Origin: Colocasia esculenta
Lineage: Eukaryota; Streptophyta; Magnoliopsida; Alismatales; Araceae
Length of the DNA stretch: 64,000 bases
Assembly: GCA_014218235.1 (NCBI GenBank)
Contig: CM024753.1
Coordinates: 3,162,001-3,226,000, forward strand
Reading direction: 5' to 3'
The position numbers and the translations under genes were made by a program. The notes under the pieces were generated by a model that was not told where the DNA came from, ran no database searches, and saw only the letters and a list, made by a program, of their open reading frames with translations. Shown here piece after piece: positions 43,684 through 55,303 of this stretch (its first letter is position 1; each line of letters opens with the position of its first letter).

Positions 43684-46575
43684 TTAGCAGATGGCTGTCG
43701 AACGAACAGGGGCTTCATGTGGTTGAGGTGGATTCACCTTATATTCTCCCATCTGTAGCTCCCCCTTCTTGATCAAAGACTCAATGATGTCTTTGAACAC
43801 ATAACAATCCTCTATGCTATGTCCCAAGACTTGATGATATGGGCAAAACAGAGGATCATCTTTCTTTTCAGCTTCCTCGGGTCTTTTGGGTGTTGGAAAT
43901 GTAATCTTGTTGTAATGAGTGGCCCATTCGAACAATGTTTTTATTTTCTCTTTAGGGAAAGAGTATGCCTTCCTAAATTTGTCTTGGAGAAGCATATTCT
44001 GCCTTGGAGTCTTAGGCTTGGTGCCAGAAGACCCAACACCCTTCTGCTGTTCAAAGTTTTTTAGATCGACAGTGTTCGCCTCTTTTCCGACAGGCTTTTT
44101 ATTGGCTGGCTTATCCTTTTGTTCTATTGATGTATTGTTGGGATATCTCGCCATGAAGGCTTCAATTTCTGCTGCCACATTGTTCAGCCTGTCAAATGAA
44201 CGAATTTCCATCCCGATCATTTTTTCCAATAACTCTCTCTTCAGGTTCTGTTTGCAAATTTGCACCGCATCTTCTTGGTGAGGAGGGCGCTTGCATCTCA
44301 TACTAAGGTTCCTCCATCGCTGGATGTAATCCAGGGCAGACTCATTGGCCTTTTGTTTTGTTGCATAGAGTTCGGTAGTTATAACCTCCATTTCTGCAAT
44401 GTAGAACCTTTCTCTGAATTTCCTTTACATATCTGCCCAGTCTAATACAGACCCTGCTGGTAGGCCAGAGTACCATTCAAATGCTAGGCCCGTCAAAGAG
44501 GAGCCAAAGAACTTCAGTAGGTAGGACTCATCAGCAGCCAGGTCGCCCATCACATTGATGTAGTAGGCTATATGCTCTTTTGGGGATCCTTGCCCGTTGA
44601 ATTTGTCGAACTTTGGAGGCTTAGTAATCCCCGGAGGTAGCTTTTTCACAACATGATGTGCAGGGCATGGTACCCTATACACATCAAAAGGAGCATGTTC
44701 TCCATCACCCCGCTCAGTGAGCTTCATTTCAATCATTTGTTCCACCATTAGCTTGTTGATGGCGACAGGGTCCACTAGCTGGGGATAGGAGTGGGCCGGA
44801 TGATTATCTGGAGTGTTGATAATGGCCACCGGTGGCACCAGGGGCGGCTCTTGGTTTTCAATTTGCTGCTCAGGAGCGTGAGCATGCAATGACTGTTGCT
44901 GCATGGAATGGTCTTGTAGCGGCTGATATGGCTGCTGGAAGAACTACGGCTGCAAGAGTTAGTATTGAGCCTGCGGATGTTGCTGCTGAGCAGTAGCTAC
45001 GGGCGACTGTTGAGGCTGTTCATTTACTAGTTGCACGGTAGTGCGCTAGGCCGAGGCTTCGATTGACCCTAAGGTCCTTTGATGAGTCTCCCCTGAGCCC
45101 TCAGCTTCTCGGGATGCATGTCCCTCAGTCTCTTTGCCTTTTATTTGACGCTTAAGCGCTTCGATTTCAACTCGATATTGCTGTAGCAGCTCCAAGACGG
45201 CTGGATCTAGGGGTGCAACAAGAGGAATCTCTTGCGCTGTGCCCCCAGGCGTCATTTCCGGCGGCGGTGGCGGGGGAATTTCACTATTGCCCCCACTGCC
45301 TTGTGTGGTAATCACATTGGCAGTAATTGTCATCATTTGGGTTGGGGAGGTGCTAACTCCTCCGTATGCTGCTGTTAGAGCTGCCGCAGCTGCTCTTCTT
45401 CTTGTAACGGCACCGGGCCTCTCAGCCAGTTCCGCCAGCTCTTTATCATCGGTCGGCAAGGCTCCATAACGGCTTCCTATGCCAGCCATGTGACATGCAA
45501 AGATTTTAATGTTCCCATTTCGGTCTCTTTCGACCCTTCGGGAAGGAAAGGTCAACCTTTTAAAGACTGACACCCAGGGTTTGACTTTCCTAGGCTGCTC
45601 ACGATCGTGTTCGCAAGGAACATCAATCTCATCAGTACTGCTCTCAGCTTCCGCCTGAAGAGCTCCTTTATCTCTTTGCATTCTCGCTTGCTGCAGCGGG
45701 GCATTTGCGAGATGAGGGATGCGGTTGTACACGACATGTGTTGCCCCCTGCCGATCATATGTGGCTGAGAGCGCCGGCACGGGAGACCTTTCCCGAATGG
45801 GTGGAATATGGGCGAACTTCCGCAGCTCTGCCTTCTTGTTATGGAAGTGGGCATAAGCACATGCCCCCCCTTGCCGAACTCTGGCCCTGAAGCCTCTGGA
45901 TGGCCTGTGGTAGTCAGGGACCCTTTCATCAACTACTTCTTTTGGTACATCCTTTTCTAGTGCCGGCTCTTCCACCCTAGGCTTTTGCACTCTCTTAGGT
46001 CGCCAGACCTGCTTGAATTTGATGGGTTTCGGGGGTAGCTTGCCCCTGAAGGTGTTAAACATTTCTCTTTTTCCTGTTAAACTTTGAAACGAGTTCTTCA
46101 CGGGTACTGTCGTTGTAACCCGTTCTGGTACAGCTTCAGTTCTCTTGGCTTGCAGATGGATTCTTAGATCTCCAATTCGCACGCTTTTCCCTGAGGCAGA
46201 GACCCGTGCACGACAAGTGACGATGTTCTTAACCTCCTTCCGTTGAAAGTGTCTGTTGGCTCTTTTCTCTTTGTTCTCGTTGTGGTTGCCACGCTCCACG
46301 TGATGCACGTGGCAGCTTAGCTCTTCAGTGGTCTTTTTGACTCCGATCCTTCGCCTAGCTTCAGCTTCGGCTTCAGCTCCAGCCTCTTTTTTGACTTCCG
46401 GGTGCAGGATGTCAACGAATGCGACCCCCAAGAAGTTGGGGAACTCCACCACTGGAGGAAAGCTCCCGAAACGGGTCGGCACGGCGAGGTAGCCGTACCT
46501 GGCATGGTCTTGGACAACTAGCGGTCCGAAACACACTCCAGCCATCGCTCTGTTAGTACCTGTTAGCCAATTCAA
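43684..46575 (-). pseudogene. gag A of the outer element, four in-frame stops
   Basis: One frame of 963 codons from the Met at 46575 is cut by stops at 45046, two in a Gln-rich linker at about 44950-44975, and one at 44425. The N-terminal 509 residues are basic and Arg/Glu-rich, of the kind seen before gag in Tat elements. Then come the capsid motifs (KPPKFDKFNGQGSPKEHI, LTGLAFEWYSGLPAGS, YIQRWRNLSMRCKRP, SFDRLNNVAAEIEAFM) and a zinc-binding pattern (CPYHQVLGHSIEDC). Each stop is one C-to-T step from a Gln codon. Confidence 0.8.
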
Positions 46576-46645
46576 AATGATAGTTAGTATTGATCATGTA
46601 AGGCCACACGGCTTTCTATTCTGGCGAAGAGATGAAGGGAAGCTT

Positions 46646-46664
46646 GGTCCCACCGGGCGTGCCA
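46646..46664 (-). other. Primer-binding site of the outer element
   Basis: On the minus strand TGGCACGCCCGGTGGGACC begins 3 nt after the 5' LTR. Confidence 0.6.
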
Positions 46665-46667
46665 CGC

Positions 46668-49492
46668 TGTGAAAATGGAAAATTTAAAATCTTTTTTAAA
46701 AGTTCTATTTATCATGTTTCTCATATTCTCATGGATGCATGCGTATTGCTAATCCAAGTCTCGTCGAATCCTACACGACCGACGATGATGGGAGATGAAT
46801 CGACAATTTGCACAGCGCGGGCGTGCCAGTCACCGAGGTGATAACAAAGGGTTTGCCTCCGAGAATCAGAGGGCTTTAGGTCTATTGTGCGCACTGTTTG
46901 ACTTTGTCAAACGAAAGTGAAGTGTCGGATCCTGGACCAAAATCCCACCGTCGCCTAGACGCAACGACGTTAATTACATCCCTCTGAGAGGGAAAACCCT
47001 TGATTAATCACCAGATTTAGAAAGCCTCATGACCTAAAGCGGAGACATCCGATAGAGGTGCGAAACGCAAATTAAATTTGAGCTGAGGTACTATTAAGCG
47101 AAACGAACGCCTATTCGGACTCATTAAGTCCAATTTGGTCTTTTGGTGAAAACAATTTTGATTCGAGTCTTTTACCCCGTGGTAAAACATGAGGTGATTT
47201 TTCTATTTTTTTTGGAAAACATGAGATGGCCTTTTGTTGTTTGTTGCTTGAAAAAGGTTCAATTTGGTCTTTTGCTTCTTTTTGAGGCATTTAAAACATA
47301 GGGTGATTAAATTAATTTTTTGTTTCTTTTATCATAGAAAAGCTTTCAATTTGTCACTTGGTTCTTTTTGAAACATTTAAAATGAAGTTCTGCTCACGAT
47401 TCGGCGCAGCTGGACCGTTTAGTAGTCACTTGGTAACCGGGGCACACTCGATACGACGCAGCTCAGGGACAGCCTTGATTCGGCGCGTAAGACAAAAAAA
47501 ATTGAATCAACGCAAGCCCACTGAAGTGATAGACTTCAATGAATCGGTGCTCGTTTGCAACGTTGCCAACTCAATCCTCTTTTAGGAATTTTTGCGCCAA
47601 CTCAACCCTCGCGGGAAAAATTCGGCAGCATTTCCCCTTATCGTGGTCGATAAGGGGAAAGCGCGGTACTCATCCACCATATGCGGAGATGGTACCAAAA
47701 GAGGGAGTGTATGTCATAGAATGACATATCTCCAATGGCACATGACCTCGATCCCCCAGGCATGCCTACGGAGATTCGGGCAATATCATGACCAAGCAAC
47801 CCACGGGACGAATGAACAACATATAAACCCACCCATCCGGACATAGACATTATACTGTCCAACCCGGGGATGTGGATGGGTCTTATATTGAGCTATTTGA
47901 CTATTGATTGGTTGATGTCACATTGAGCAATGATCTTGCTCATATGACTTCAGCCAAGATGATGACCACTGGATGCCGAATCGGCGCAGCCTTCCCCAGT
48001 CCTGCAGGACTGCTAGGACCGGTTCTGGGCCGAATCGGCGCAGGTGGCCACCTGCACAAATGGTGACAGCCGCCTCTCTCTTGCAGCACCCTTGCTCATG
48101 GCAGGGGTTGCTCTTGAGTTTTAAGACGGTTTTGAGGCTTATTGTGGGGAACTAAACAAGAAGGCATGGATACTAATAATCCAACCTCTTGGCTAGCAAA
48201 AATGGGTTTACCCCAAATGCAAAACACATAGAAATTCTTGTTTAAACAGTGCAAAGTGTCCACCGAAATGGGACAAAACAGTGAGGGAGAACATCCATTA
48301 GAAGGAACAAAACCATGGTCTATTGGGCTCCTTTGTGGGTCTCTTGGAGATGGTGACTAAGCAAGAAGGCATGAGCATTATTTGCTCAACCCCTTGACTA
48401 GCACAATGGACATGCATCGACCCAAAGGGGGACTCTTAATGGGCTGTTTTGACAGTGATAAAATAGTCTTTTGCAAGGCCAAAACAGTGGGAAACATGGC
48501 CTATTGGAGGGAGTAACGAGATAGGGTGTATATGCATTACATGGGGGATAGGACTTTGCACCCCCAAGACCCCATTTATTGAGATATGGAAGGATTAAAG
48601 ACCCCTTTTATGGCTTAATAGGATGAGGAGGTACACCATGTGGTAAGTGGCCTCTTCCATCCCGATACCCCTTGCCCATGCAAAAGAGGAGAAGCTTGAA
48701 GAAACTTGCATGCAAAAGAGAATGTAATATGCATTAAATGCAGGGGGAATGATGCATCACATCAAAGGGGATGAGAAGAGACATGGAAAAAAGGGTTCTC
48801 TTGTTAAGGAAGAGACATGGTACAAGAACTTCAAAGAGAATAAAAAAAAGGGGGGGAAAGACCACAACCGTGACACCTTCCTCTCTTCTCCTTCCCTTTG
48901 ATGGGACAAGACAATGCAAGGCCAAAAGGAGGGAGAAGACTCTCTTTCTCTCTTCTCACTCTTCTCTTTCTCTCTTCACCTTTTTCTTCTTCTATTCTTT
49001 GCCTCTTCTTTTCTTGCTTTCTCCTTTGCAGGATGCTCACGGGAGGAGCTCTTGGAGCAGAAAACGCAGGGAGCTTCCCCCTTCCTTCCCTCTTGCCTGC
49101 TGCTGGGAGAAGAAGACCCCTTCTTCCTTCTTTGCAAAAACTCTCTCTCTTCTCCCTTTTTCTGGTTACACAGGCCACCTTTTGCCCCCTTCCAAAACCT
49201 TCTAGAAAAGCTGCTCACAAATGCCCCCAACCAGCCCCTTCACCTCTTCTGCCGCATGCCTGCTTTTTGTCATTTTGGGATGTCCTTTTGGGTTGTAGTG
49301 GGAAGGGTAGAGGTAGCTTAGGCTTACCTCCCAGCATGGGGGTGATATGGGCCTTGGTTGGTGGGCCATTTCCTTCCCTTTGGGGCCTTGTATGTGGGTC
49401 CTTTTAGGTACATTTCTGCCCATTTAAAGAGCTATATCGGGGTTGGGCCGGTCATGTGGGTGGCCCATTACCACAAATTTGGGGTGTCCACA
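46668..49492 (-). repeat. 5' LTR of the outer element
   Basis: 2825 bp; on the minus strand TGTGGACACC to ATTTTCACA. It keeps the empty target site of the inner element at 47088-47092. ORFs inside it (for example 48771-49407) recur in the other LTR with indels and are not genes. Confidence 0.92.
47631..47660. repeat. 13-bp perfect hairpin in outer LTR (copy 2)
   Basis: Same sequence as at 34493-34522. Confidence 0.9.
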
Positions 49493-51540
49493 GTTAGGTT
49501 CACGAGACCCCAAACACTAAGCACAAAGTGAGTGTGAGCAGCCCCCAGCACTCAACATAGAGTGAATGTGAATAGCCCCCAACACTCAGCATAGAGTGAG
49601 TGTGAGCAGCCCCCAGTAAGATCTATCATCCCTAGATGACCCATTAGTAGTCAAAGTCAAGTCCTCAACCTCCTGGGCTATGGTGAGGCTCACCCCCGCA
49701 ACACCAAGAGTATGGCCACACCAACAGTCAAATATGCCCCTACTGCGCCAAGATAAGACAATACCTAATTACTTGATACGCTCCTACCACACCAGGACAT
49801 GGAAACGCCAACTACATGGCACGCCCTCTCACTCTTGAAACTTGATAATGGCGGCAAGGCACCTCCTACATCCAGCAAGCTAATTCAAACAATGTGTCAA
49901 TCTCTTACCCAAGGCCACTCCGACACTACATGAACTCCCAACTACTCTTGATAACCCAGCAACACGGTACGAGAAAGAGATGGCAAGCATTGGAGGACCC
50001 TCGATATATACTTAAAAGAGGAATAATAGAGGCCAGAGGATGTAAGCATGACTTGGACTTTCACACAGGAGTAGTCTACACCCTCTTTTCTCTCTATTTG
50101 GCTACCCTTACTTTGACTAGTTCCTTGGCTTGAAGGTCAGAAGATTCTCTCTCGAAATCACCATGGCCCCCCTAATTGTTCTCTCTTGGCTGCAAATACA
50201 AATAGTATTTCAATATCCACAAATTCAAAAGTCCATGGAGATCAAATGGTGAAAGCTACACAATCGCTTTTCGACCTCTACAATTATGAACTTTTTTTAT
50301 ATCATAATCTTAATTTGAAAATATTTATCGTAAATTCACTTGAGTTTATTATAAACTCAAAATCTTCTCATAAATATAGTTTCGATAAAAGAAACACTAG
50401 CTGTTGAGTGTTTTCTCGCAAGTGTACGAATCAAACAAGTAATAAAATGATGAGAAGAGTATCGTTCCCACAAGGATTGCCTAATTTATCAAGTACTGAA
50501 ATTTGCCACTCCTAGATTTATTTGAGACATTCGAATTAAATAAGAAGGGTAACAAAGAAAGAAATTTAATCGGCTAAGAAGACAACTTAATGTACTCAAT
50601 TAATTAAACACTAGGGCATCAGATGTCACCATAACTAATCAAATTTAACATACTTACTCCTGCTCTGTAGGGTTATAATTCATGTGACAAGTTAAACTAT
50701 GGAACCAAAATTTATTTGACACTCTTTCTCAAGCAATATCAAATATATTCTCATGCATTAACTCATTATATCTCTATGTGAATTAGCATGCCAGAAAACT
50801 CATTAAGAACGTTGGTGTGTTTTTCATAGATTAACTGCATGAATCAGATTAGTACATCTCTGTCTCCTCTGAATTTCAAGGCATTCATTACAACAGTCAC
50901 AGACAACATGTCACCTCTCGGACTCAACATTGTCTCAAATCAATTGAATATTAGCCAAATATTCAAAAGCATTAGGCACTGTAATAAATACACCACATAG
51001 AATTTAAATCCCCAAACAACTACAGAAAATAAGTAAAATTAAATTCTCATAGCCAGGTTTGATCGTAGCCCTAGTACAAAAATTTAGCTCATGATAAAAT
51101 TACTAAAACACAAAACTAAGCAAGGATTCGTTAAACTCATGGAGAAGGATGAGATCCTCCCGTGCTCCTGCCTTGGAGTCGACGTTCCCATGCTATCGCT
51201 AGCCAAAAAGTCTCAGCGAAAAGAGTGCTTTGTCTTCCCCTTTTTCTTACTCCTTTTCTCGCCGTGAAAACCAGGAAACCCCACGCCAGCCGCCTCCTTT
51301 CCTTGCGGTGGTTGCTCCTCAACAAAAAATTCCAACCCGGCATCCTTATCTTCCCTTCTTTTCTTTTTTCTTTTGCTCTTCTTTTCTTTTTTTTTAACTT
51401 CCTGCGTAGAACCCTTTTTCTCTAGGTTTCTCCATCGTTTTCCTTATGGAGGTAGAGCCCTCATCATCTCTTGTAATTACCAACCTTGCCATTAGGCCAT
51501 AATACCTACCCCACATAGCTATGTTCCTGCAAACATTAAA
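49493..51540. other. Degenerate repeat-derived sequence right of the outer element
   Basis: 49500-49620 has a short tandem repeat (GTGAGTGTGAGCAGCCCCCA-like units, about 40 bp). 50008-50090 (CTCGATATATACTTAAAAGAGG) looks like the TATA and R region of an LTR. TGTTGAGTGTTTTCTCGCAAG at 50402 could open another LTR, but no end or target duplication was found. No gene is supported. Confidence 0.35.
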
Positions 51541-51774
51541 AATGAATTAAGCTCACTGAAATATATAACAAATGGTAAAAATTGAAATATAAATATGATC
51601 TTGCATGCTAAATGATTAACAATTATTAGCCTACTGCAAGTATGAATATGACGTATCACGAGCTACAAATGTGGATGGGTAGACAAATTACCCGTCTAAC
51701 ATGCTATTAGTCTATGTATTGATGTATGTGTTCTATCTAACAGGAGTATTAAATACTTCTCAAATATCCCTGCA

Positions 51775-52545
51775 TAGCTGTCATCTTTAGCACCAAGAGT
51801 GACACATAATAAGTTGAAAGTGACAAATAACTAGTTAAGAGTGACAAACAACTAGATAAGTGAGATAAATAACTCACCCAAGAGCATTGAATGTTTTTTA
51901 AATGTTCTTGCATCACTATCACTCTTAACACTAAAGAGTACAAATAACAGATTAAGGATGATAAATAACTAATTAAGAGTGATAAATAGCTAGATAAGAG
52001 AGTCAAATCCAACAGAAACAATCATAGGTGAACCTACATAGAGTCCAATGGGGTCACGAGATTTCTAAGACTTTATTAAAGGGTTTTAAAATTTTTCATT
52101 AAGTTAACTTTGGTTGGAAAGTTTTTCAAATGTAGTGATCCCACTGGACTACAAACAATGTTTATGGATGTATCTTAATTTTTAGAGTGATCCCACTGGA
52201 TAAAATTTCTAAGTCTGTCATTGGAAACAATAAATGCTTGTTAAATGTTTCAACGACAATGCAACCTCTAGCATTAAGAGTGATAAAAGATGACAAATAA
52301 TTAATTAAGAGTGATAAACAACTACATAAGGGAGAAAAATAACTTGTTTAAAACATAGCTACCAATATGGACCCACCCAAAAAAGACATTTAATGTTCCT
52401 TAAATGCTCTTGCATTATCCCAACAAGAACATTAAATACCTTACATTATTTCTCATAAAATTATTTGTCACTTTTAACATATTATTTGTTAATTAAGAGT
52501 GACAAAGAGCCAACTATAGATGACAAATAGCCGATTAAGAGAGAT
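51775..52545. repeat. Degenerate tandem repeats, GTGACAAATAACTA units
   Basis: Units of about 25-30 bp such as AAGAGTGACAAATAACTAGTT recur in three clusters (51800-51870, 51940-52005, 52265-52340) and near 52490-52540, with unrelated AT-rich sequence between. Confidence 0.55.
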
Positions 52546-53151
52546 ACATATTTTTTTACATTAAGAAAGTAGATCTATCTAAAAAAAACAGAAGAGAATA
52601 AAAAGATAGCGGGACCCACAGATAACCTAATGACATCCTATAAGATGGTTCTATAGCTAGTAGGGCATTTCTACCCTACTATTGGGATAATAAGCATCTC
52701 TCTTTTGCTAAACTTTCCTCCGGGTTGGCTGAATTCTAGAAGGGAAAGTTAGGAGGTTCTTGTGTGCGCTATATGAAATACAATACAATGATATAGCTAT
52801 TTTACAATGTTTTCTTTATATTTGAAGTGTCATAGACTAAATCCCGATTAATAACAAGAAAAAAAGGGAACAAGAAAGGTTCTTTAACTAAATTTCATGT
52901 CTTCTGCTGTACACTCCTTTGATGGCAAGAGAGAGTATTGTAAGTGTATGCAATCACTGTTTCCCAGTGCCTCTTCATTAAGAGGCTTATATAGAATACA
53001 TAAGCTCACATACCCCTAAACCCCATTGTGGTACATCTGTAGAACGTATCAACAGCCACAAAACCCAGCATCAAACGTATTCCTGAGATGCAGTCTCACA
53101 ATCGCCAACACTGAACAGCAGTTGCTAGATGCCTCTGTACATCTTTTGATG

Positions 53152-54938
53152 TTATTCCTGGTTTGAACCATCACCAGCCATGAATTCATGTAGAACACCT
53201 CCAACTTTGATGGAGCTGCAACCTGGTGTCTTCCCAATCCCTCTGCCGTGCATTAGGGCTCTCACTTCTCTCACATCTTCCCACTGCTTTGAAGTGGCAA
53301 ATATGTTTGACAAAATGACGTAGACGCCGTCGTTGTACGGCTCGAAATCGAGCAGCCGGTCAGCTGCATTTTTGCCGAGCCTTGCATTGTTATGGATCCT
53401 GCAGCCGTTGAGCAGAGCCCCCCAGATCTCTGCTTTAGGCTCCACAGGCAGTTCTCTGATAAATTCTTCAGCTTCATCAAGCATACCAGCTCTGCAGAAG
53501 AGATCCACCATGCACCCATGATGTTCCAGTTTCGGGGTGATTGCATACTTTTTGGACATGTCATGGTAATAGCAGCACCCTTCTTCTACAAGCCCGGCAT
53601 GGCTACAGGCTGACAACACTGCAATGAAGGTGATATCATCTGGCTGGAGTCCTGCTTCCTGCATCAGAGAGAAGTTCTCGAGAGCCAGATCGCCAAGTCC
53701 ATGACGAGCGAGGCCAGCAATCATGACGTTCCAGGAGACAATATCCTTTTCGGCTACATTATCAAAATCTGGCAGGCAATATCAATTCTTCCACACTTGG
53801 AGTACATATCGATCATGGAGTTCTGTACAGCAGTTGAATGCTCTGGCTGAGCTTTGTTCATGTACTCGTGAACCCATCTTCCCATATCCAAGTCGCCCAT
53901 TTGAGCGCAGGCGGAAAGCGCCGCCATGATGGTGATTTCATTTGGTTTCTCATCAGCTTCAGCCAACATGTTCTTAAATATCCTCAACGCCTCCTGGCAC
54001 TGGTTGTTCTGAGCACACCCAGAGATCATGGCGGACCAAGCCACCACATTCCTCACAGGCATCTGGTCGAACACCTTCCTTGCCGAGTCCAGCGCGCCAC
54101 ATTTTGCATACATGTCCACGAGCGCTGTTCCGAGAACAACGCCCACGCTTCCAGCAGATTGCTCAGCGCGAGAATGCAATTTCTTCCCATACGCCAACTC
54201 TCTCAGTTCCCCACAAGCCGAGATGGCGCTCGTCATGGTCACTTCATCAGGCTCTTGCCCACTCTCTTCCATTTCCAAGAGCAAACCCAGCGCTTCCTCG
54301 GGGCATCCGTTCCGAGCATACCCACTAATCATCGAAGACCAAGCGACTTGGCTTCTGCGGCCATCAATCCTGTCAAACACAGCTCTGGCAGACCTCAGAT
54401 CTCCACAAGCCGCATACATATTGATCAAAGTAGCCTGTACATAAGCATCGTGGCCAAGTTCAGACCTGATAACCTGCCCATGGAGGGTCCTACCCACGAA
54501 CGATGCAGTGGACTGGGAGCAAGCCTTGAACAGGGACGGGAATGTGAACCTATCAGGCAAAAAGGCGGACTCTTTGAGCATCTTAACATATACCCAGATC
54601 GCCCTGGTGGGAAAATTGTGGTTGACCAGGCCTCTAATGATGGTGTTCCAGACCACAATGCTAGACCAGCAGGCGCGGTCGAAGAGCTCGCAGGCGTACG
54701 CCAAGCCTCCGCCTTCCAGCGGTGAAGAGAGGGAGAGGGAAAGGAGCTTGTTGAGGGAGGGGATATGGTGGATGAAACCTGTGGTGGTCAGCTGGGCGTG
54801 GAGCTGTTCGATCTCTCTCAGGTTTGAGCATTTGTTCTTCTCCAGAGCTGGGAAGATGCGTTTGCTGTGGAGGCCTGGAGGGTTTGGTGAGATGGAGAGG
54901 AGCGAGCAGTGAAGCATCTGGTCAGAATCCGACAGCAC
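53152..54938 (-). pseudogene. PLS-class pentatricopeptide repeat protein, E-type, one frameshift
   Basis: An intronless gene of 595 codons counting one lacking base. It binds organellar RNA in editing, splicing or stability by family knowledge; the target is unknown. PPR repeats run from about residue 80 to 480, in P-L-S spacing (VVWNTIIRGLVNHNFPTRAI, LINMYAACGDLRSARAVFDRI, LVDMYAKCGALDSARKVFDQM, VVAWSAMISGCAQNNQ). The C terminus has E1/E2 motifs (EIWGALLNGCRIHNNARLG, PGCSSIKVGGVLHEF) and ends without DYW. Frame is lost at a run of four A's on the plus strand (53764-53767) inside a repeat where five are expected. The second part continues to 53152 fully conserved, so recent loss or an assembly error is likely. 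N-terminal targeting is not clear. Confidence 0.88.
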
Positions 54939-55021
54939 TGCCGTGAACAGAAGCTTCTGTTTATGGTGTAATCTGTTGTCTCAAATAGAAATTTAAAATT
55001 TTTGGGAGATAAAAAAATCTA

Positions 55022-55303
55022 AGGTTTTTTTTTGCATATAGACCATTGTTAAAATTGAATTATAAAAATATCATACTTAGTTTTGCTTTGTTATATATAT
55101 CCCTAATGCATGTAAAACTTTCAAATTTACCATCGCGCTGACATATTTGTCCTAAAATATTTTGCAAATATGCCATCTCATGGCCGTCGTAAAGACATAT
55201 TTGCACTATTTAATCTTAGACAATGATATACCTACTAATGTATTTTTAGGAATGATTTTTTTTGCAAATTCAATTCTTACAATGGTCTATATACAAAAAA
55301 CCT
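55022..55303. mobile_element. Mutator-type MITE with perfect 9-bp TSD
   Basis: AGGTTTTTTTTTGCATATAG at the left and AGGTTTTTTGTATATAGACC (reverse complement) at the right begin inverted repeats of about 40 bp. AAAAATCTA lies at 55013-55021 and 55304-55312. The termini resemble those of the 1.5-kb element at 12344-13891, so they probably share a transposase. Length 282 bp, noncoding. Confidence 0.9.

Larger units (their letters stand above)
15666..49492 (-). mobile_element. Outer Tat-type LTR retrotransposon, gag-only, interrupted by a nested element
   Basis: A perfect target duplication GTTAG lies at 15661-15665 and 49493-49497. The element reads on the minus strand: 5' LTR 49492-46668, primer-binding site, gag A, gag B, long noncoding part with tandem arrays, purine tract, 3' LTR. 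Without the inner insertion it is about 16.2 kb. No protease, RT, RNase H or integrase motif was seen, so it depends on pol supplied elsewhere. Similar boundary signals suggest the inner element's lineage as a helper, but this is inferred. Confidence 0.9.

Noticed and set aside
48771..49407. ORFs of 115-169 codons, also at 35611-36196
   Set aside because: They lie inside the two LTRs, shift frame between copies and start in low-complexity sequence.
50402..51540. A further LTR starting TGTTGAGTG
   Set aside because: No partner LTR, end or target duplication could be found.
53838..54725. 295-codon plus-strand ORF
   Set aside because: It is the antisense shadow of the PPR gene and has no domain motif.
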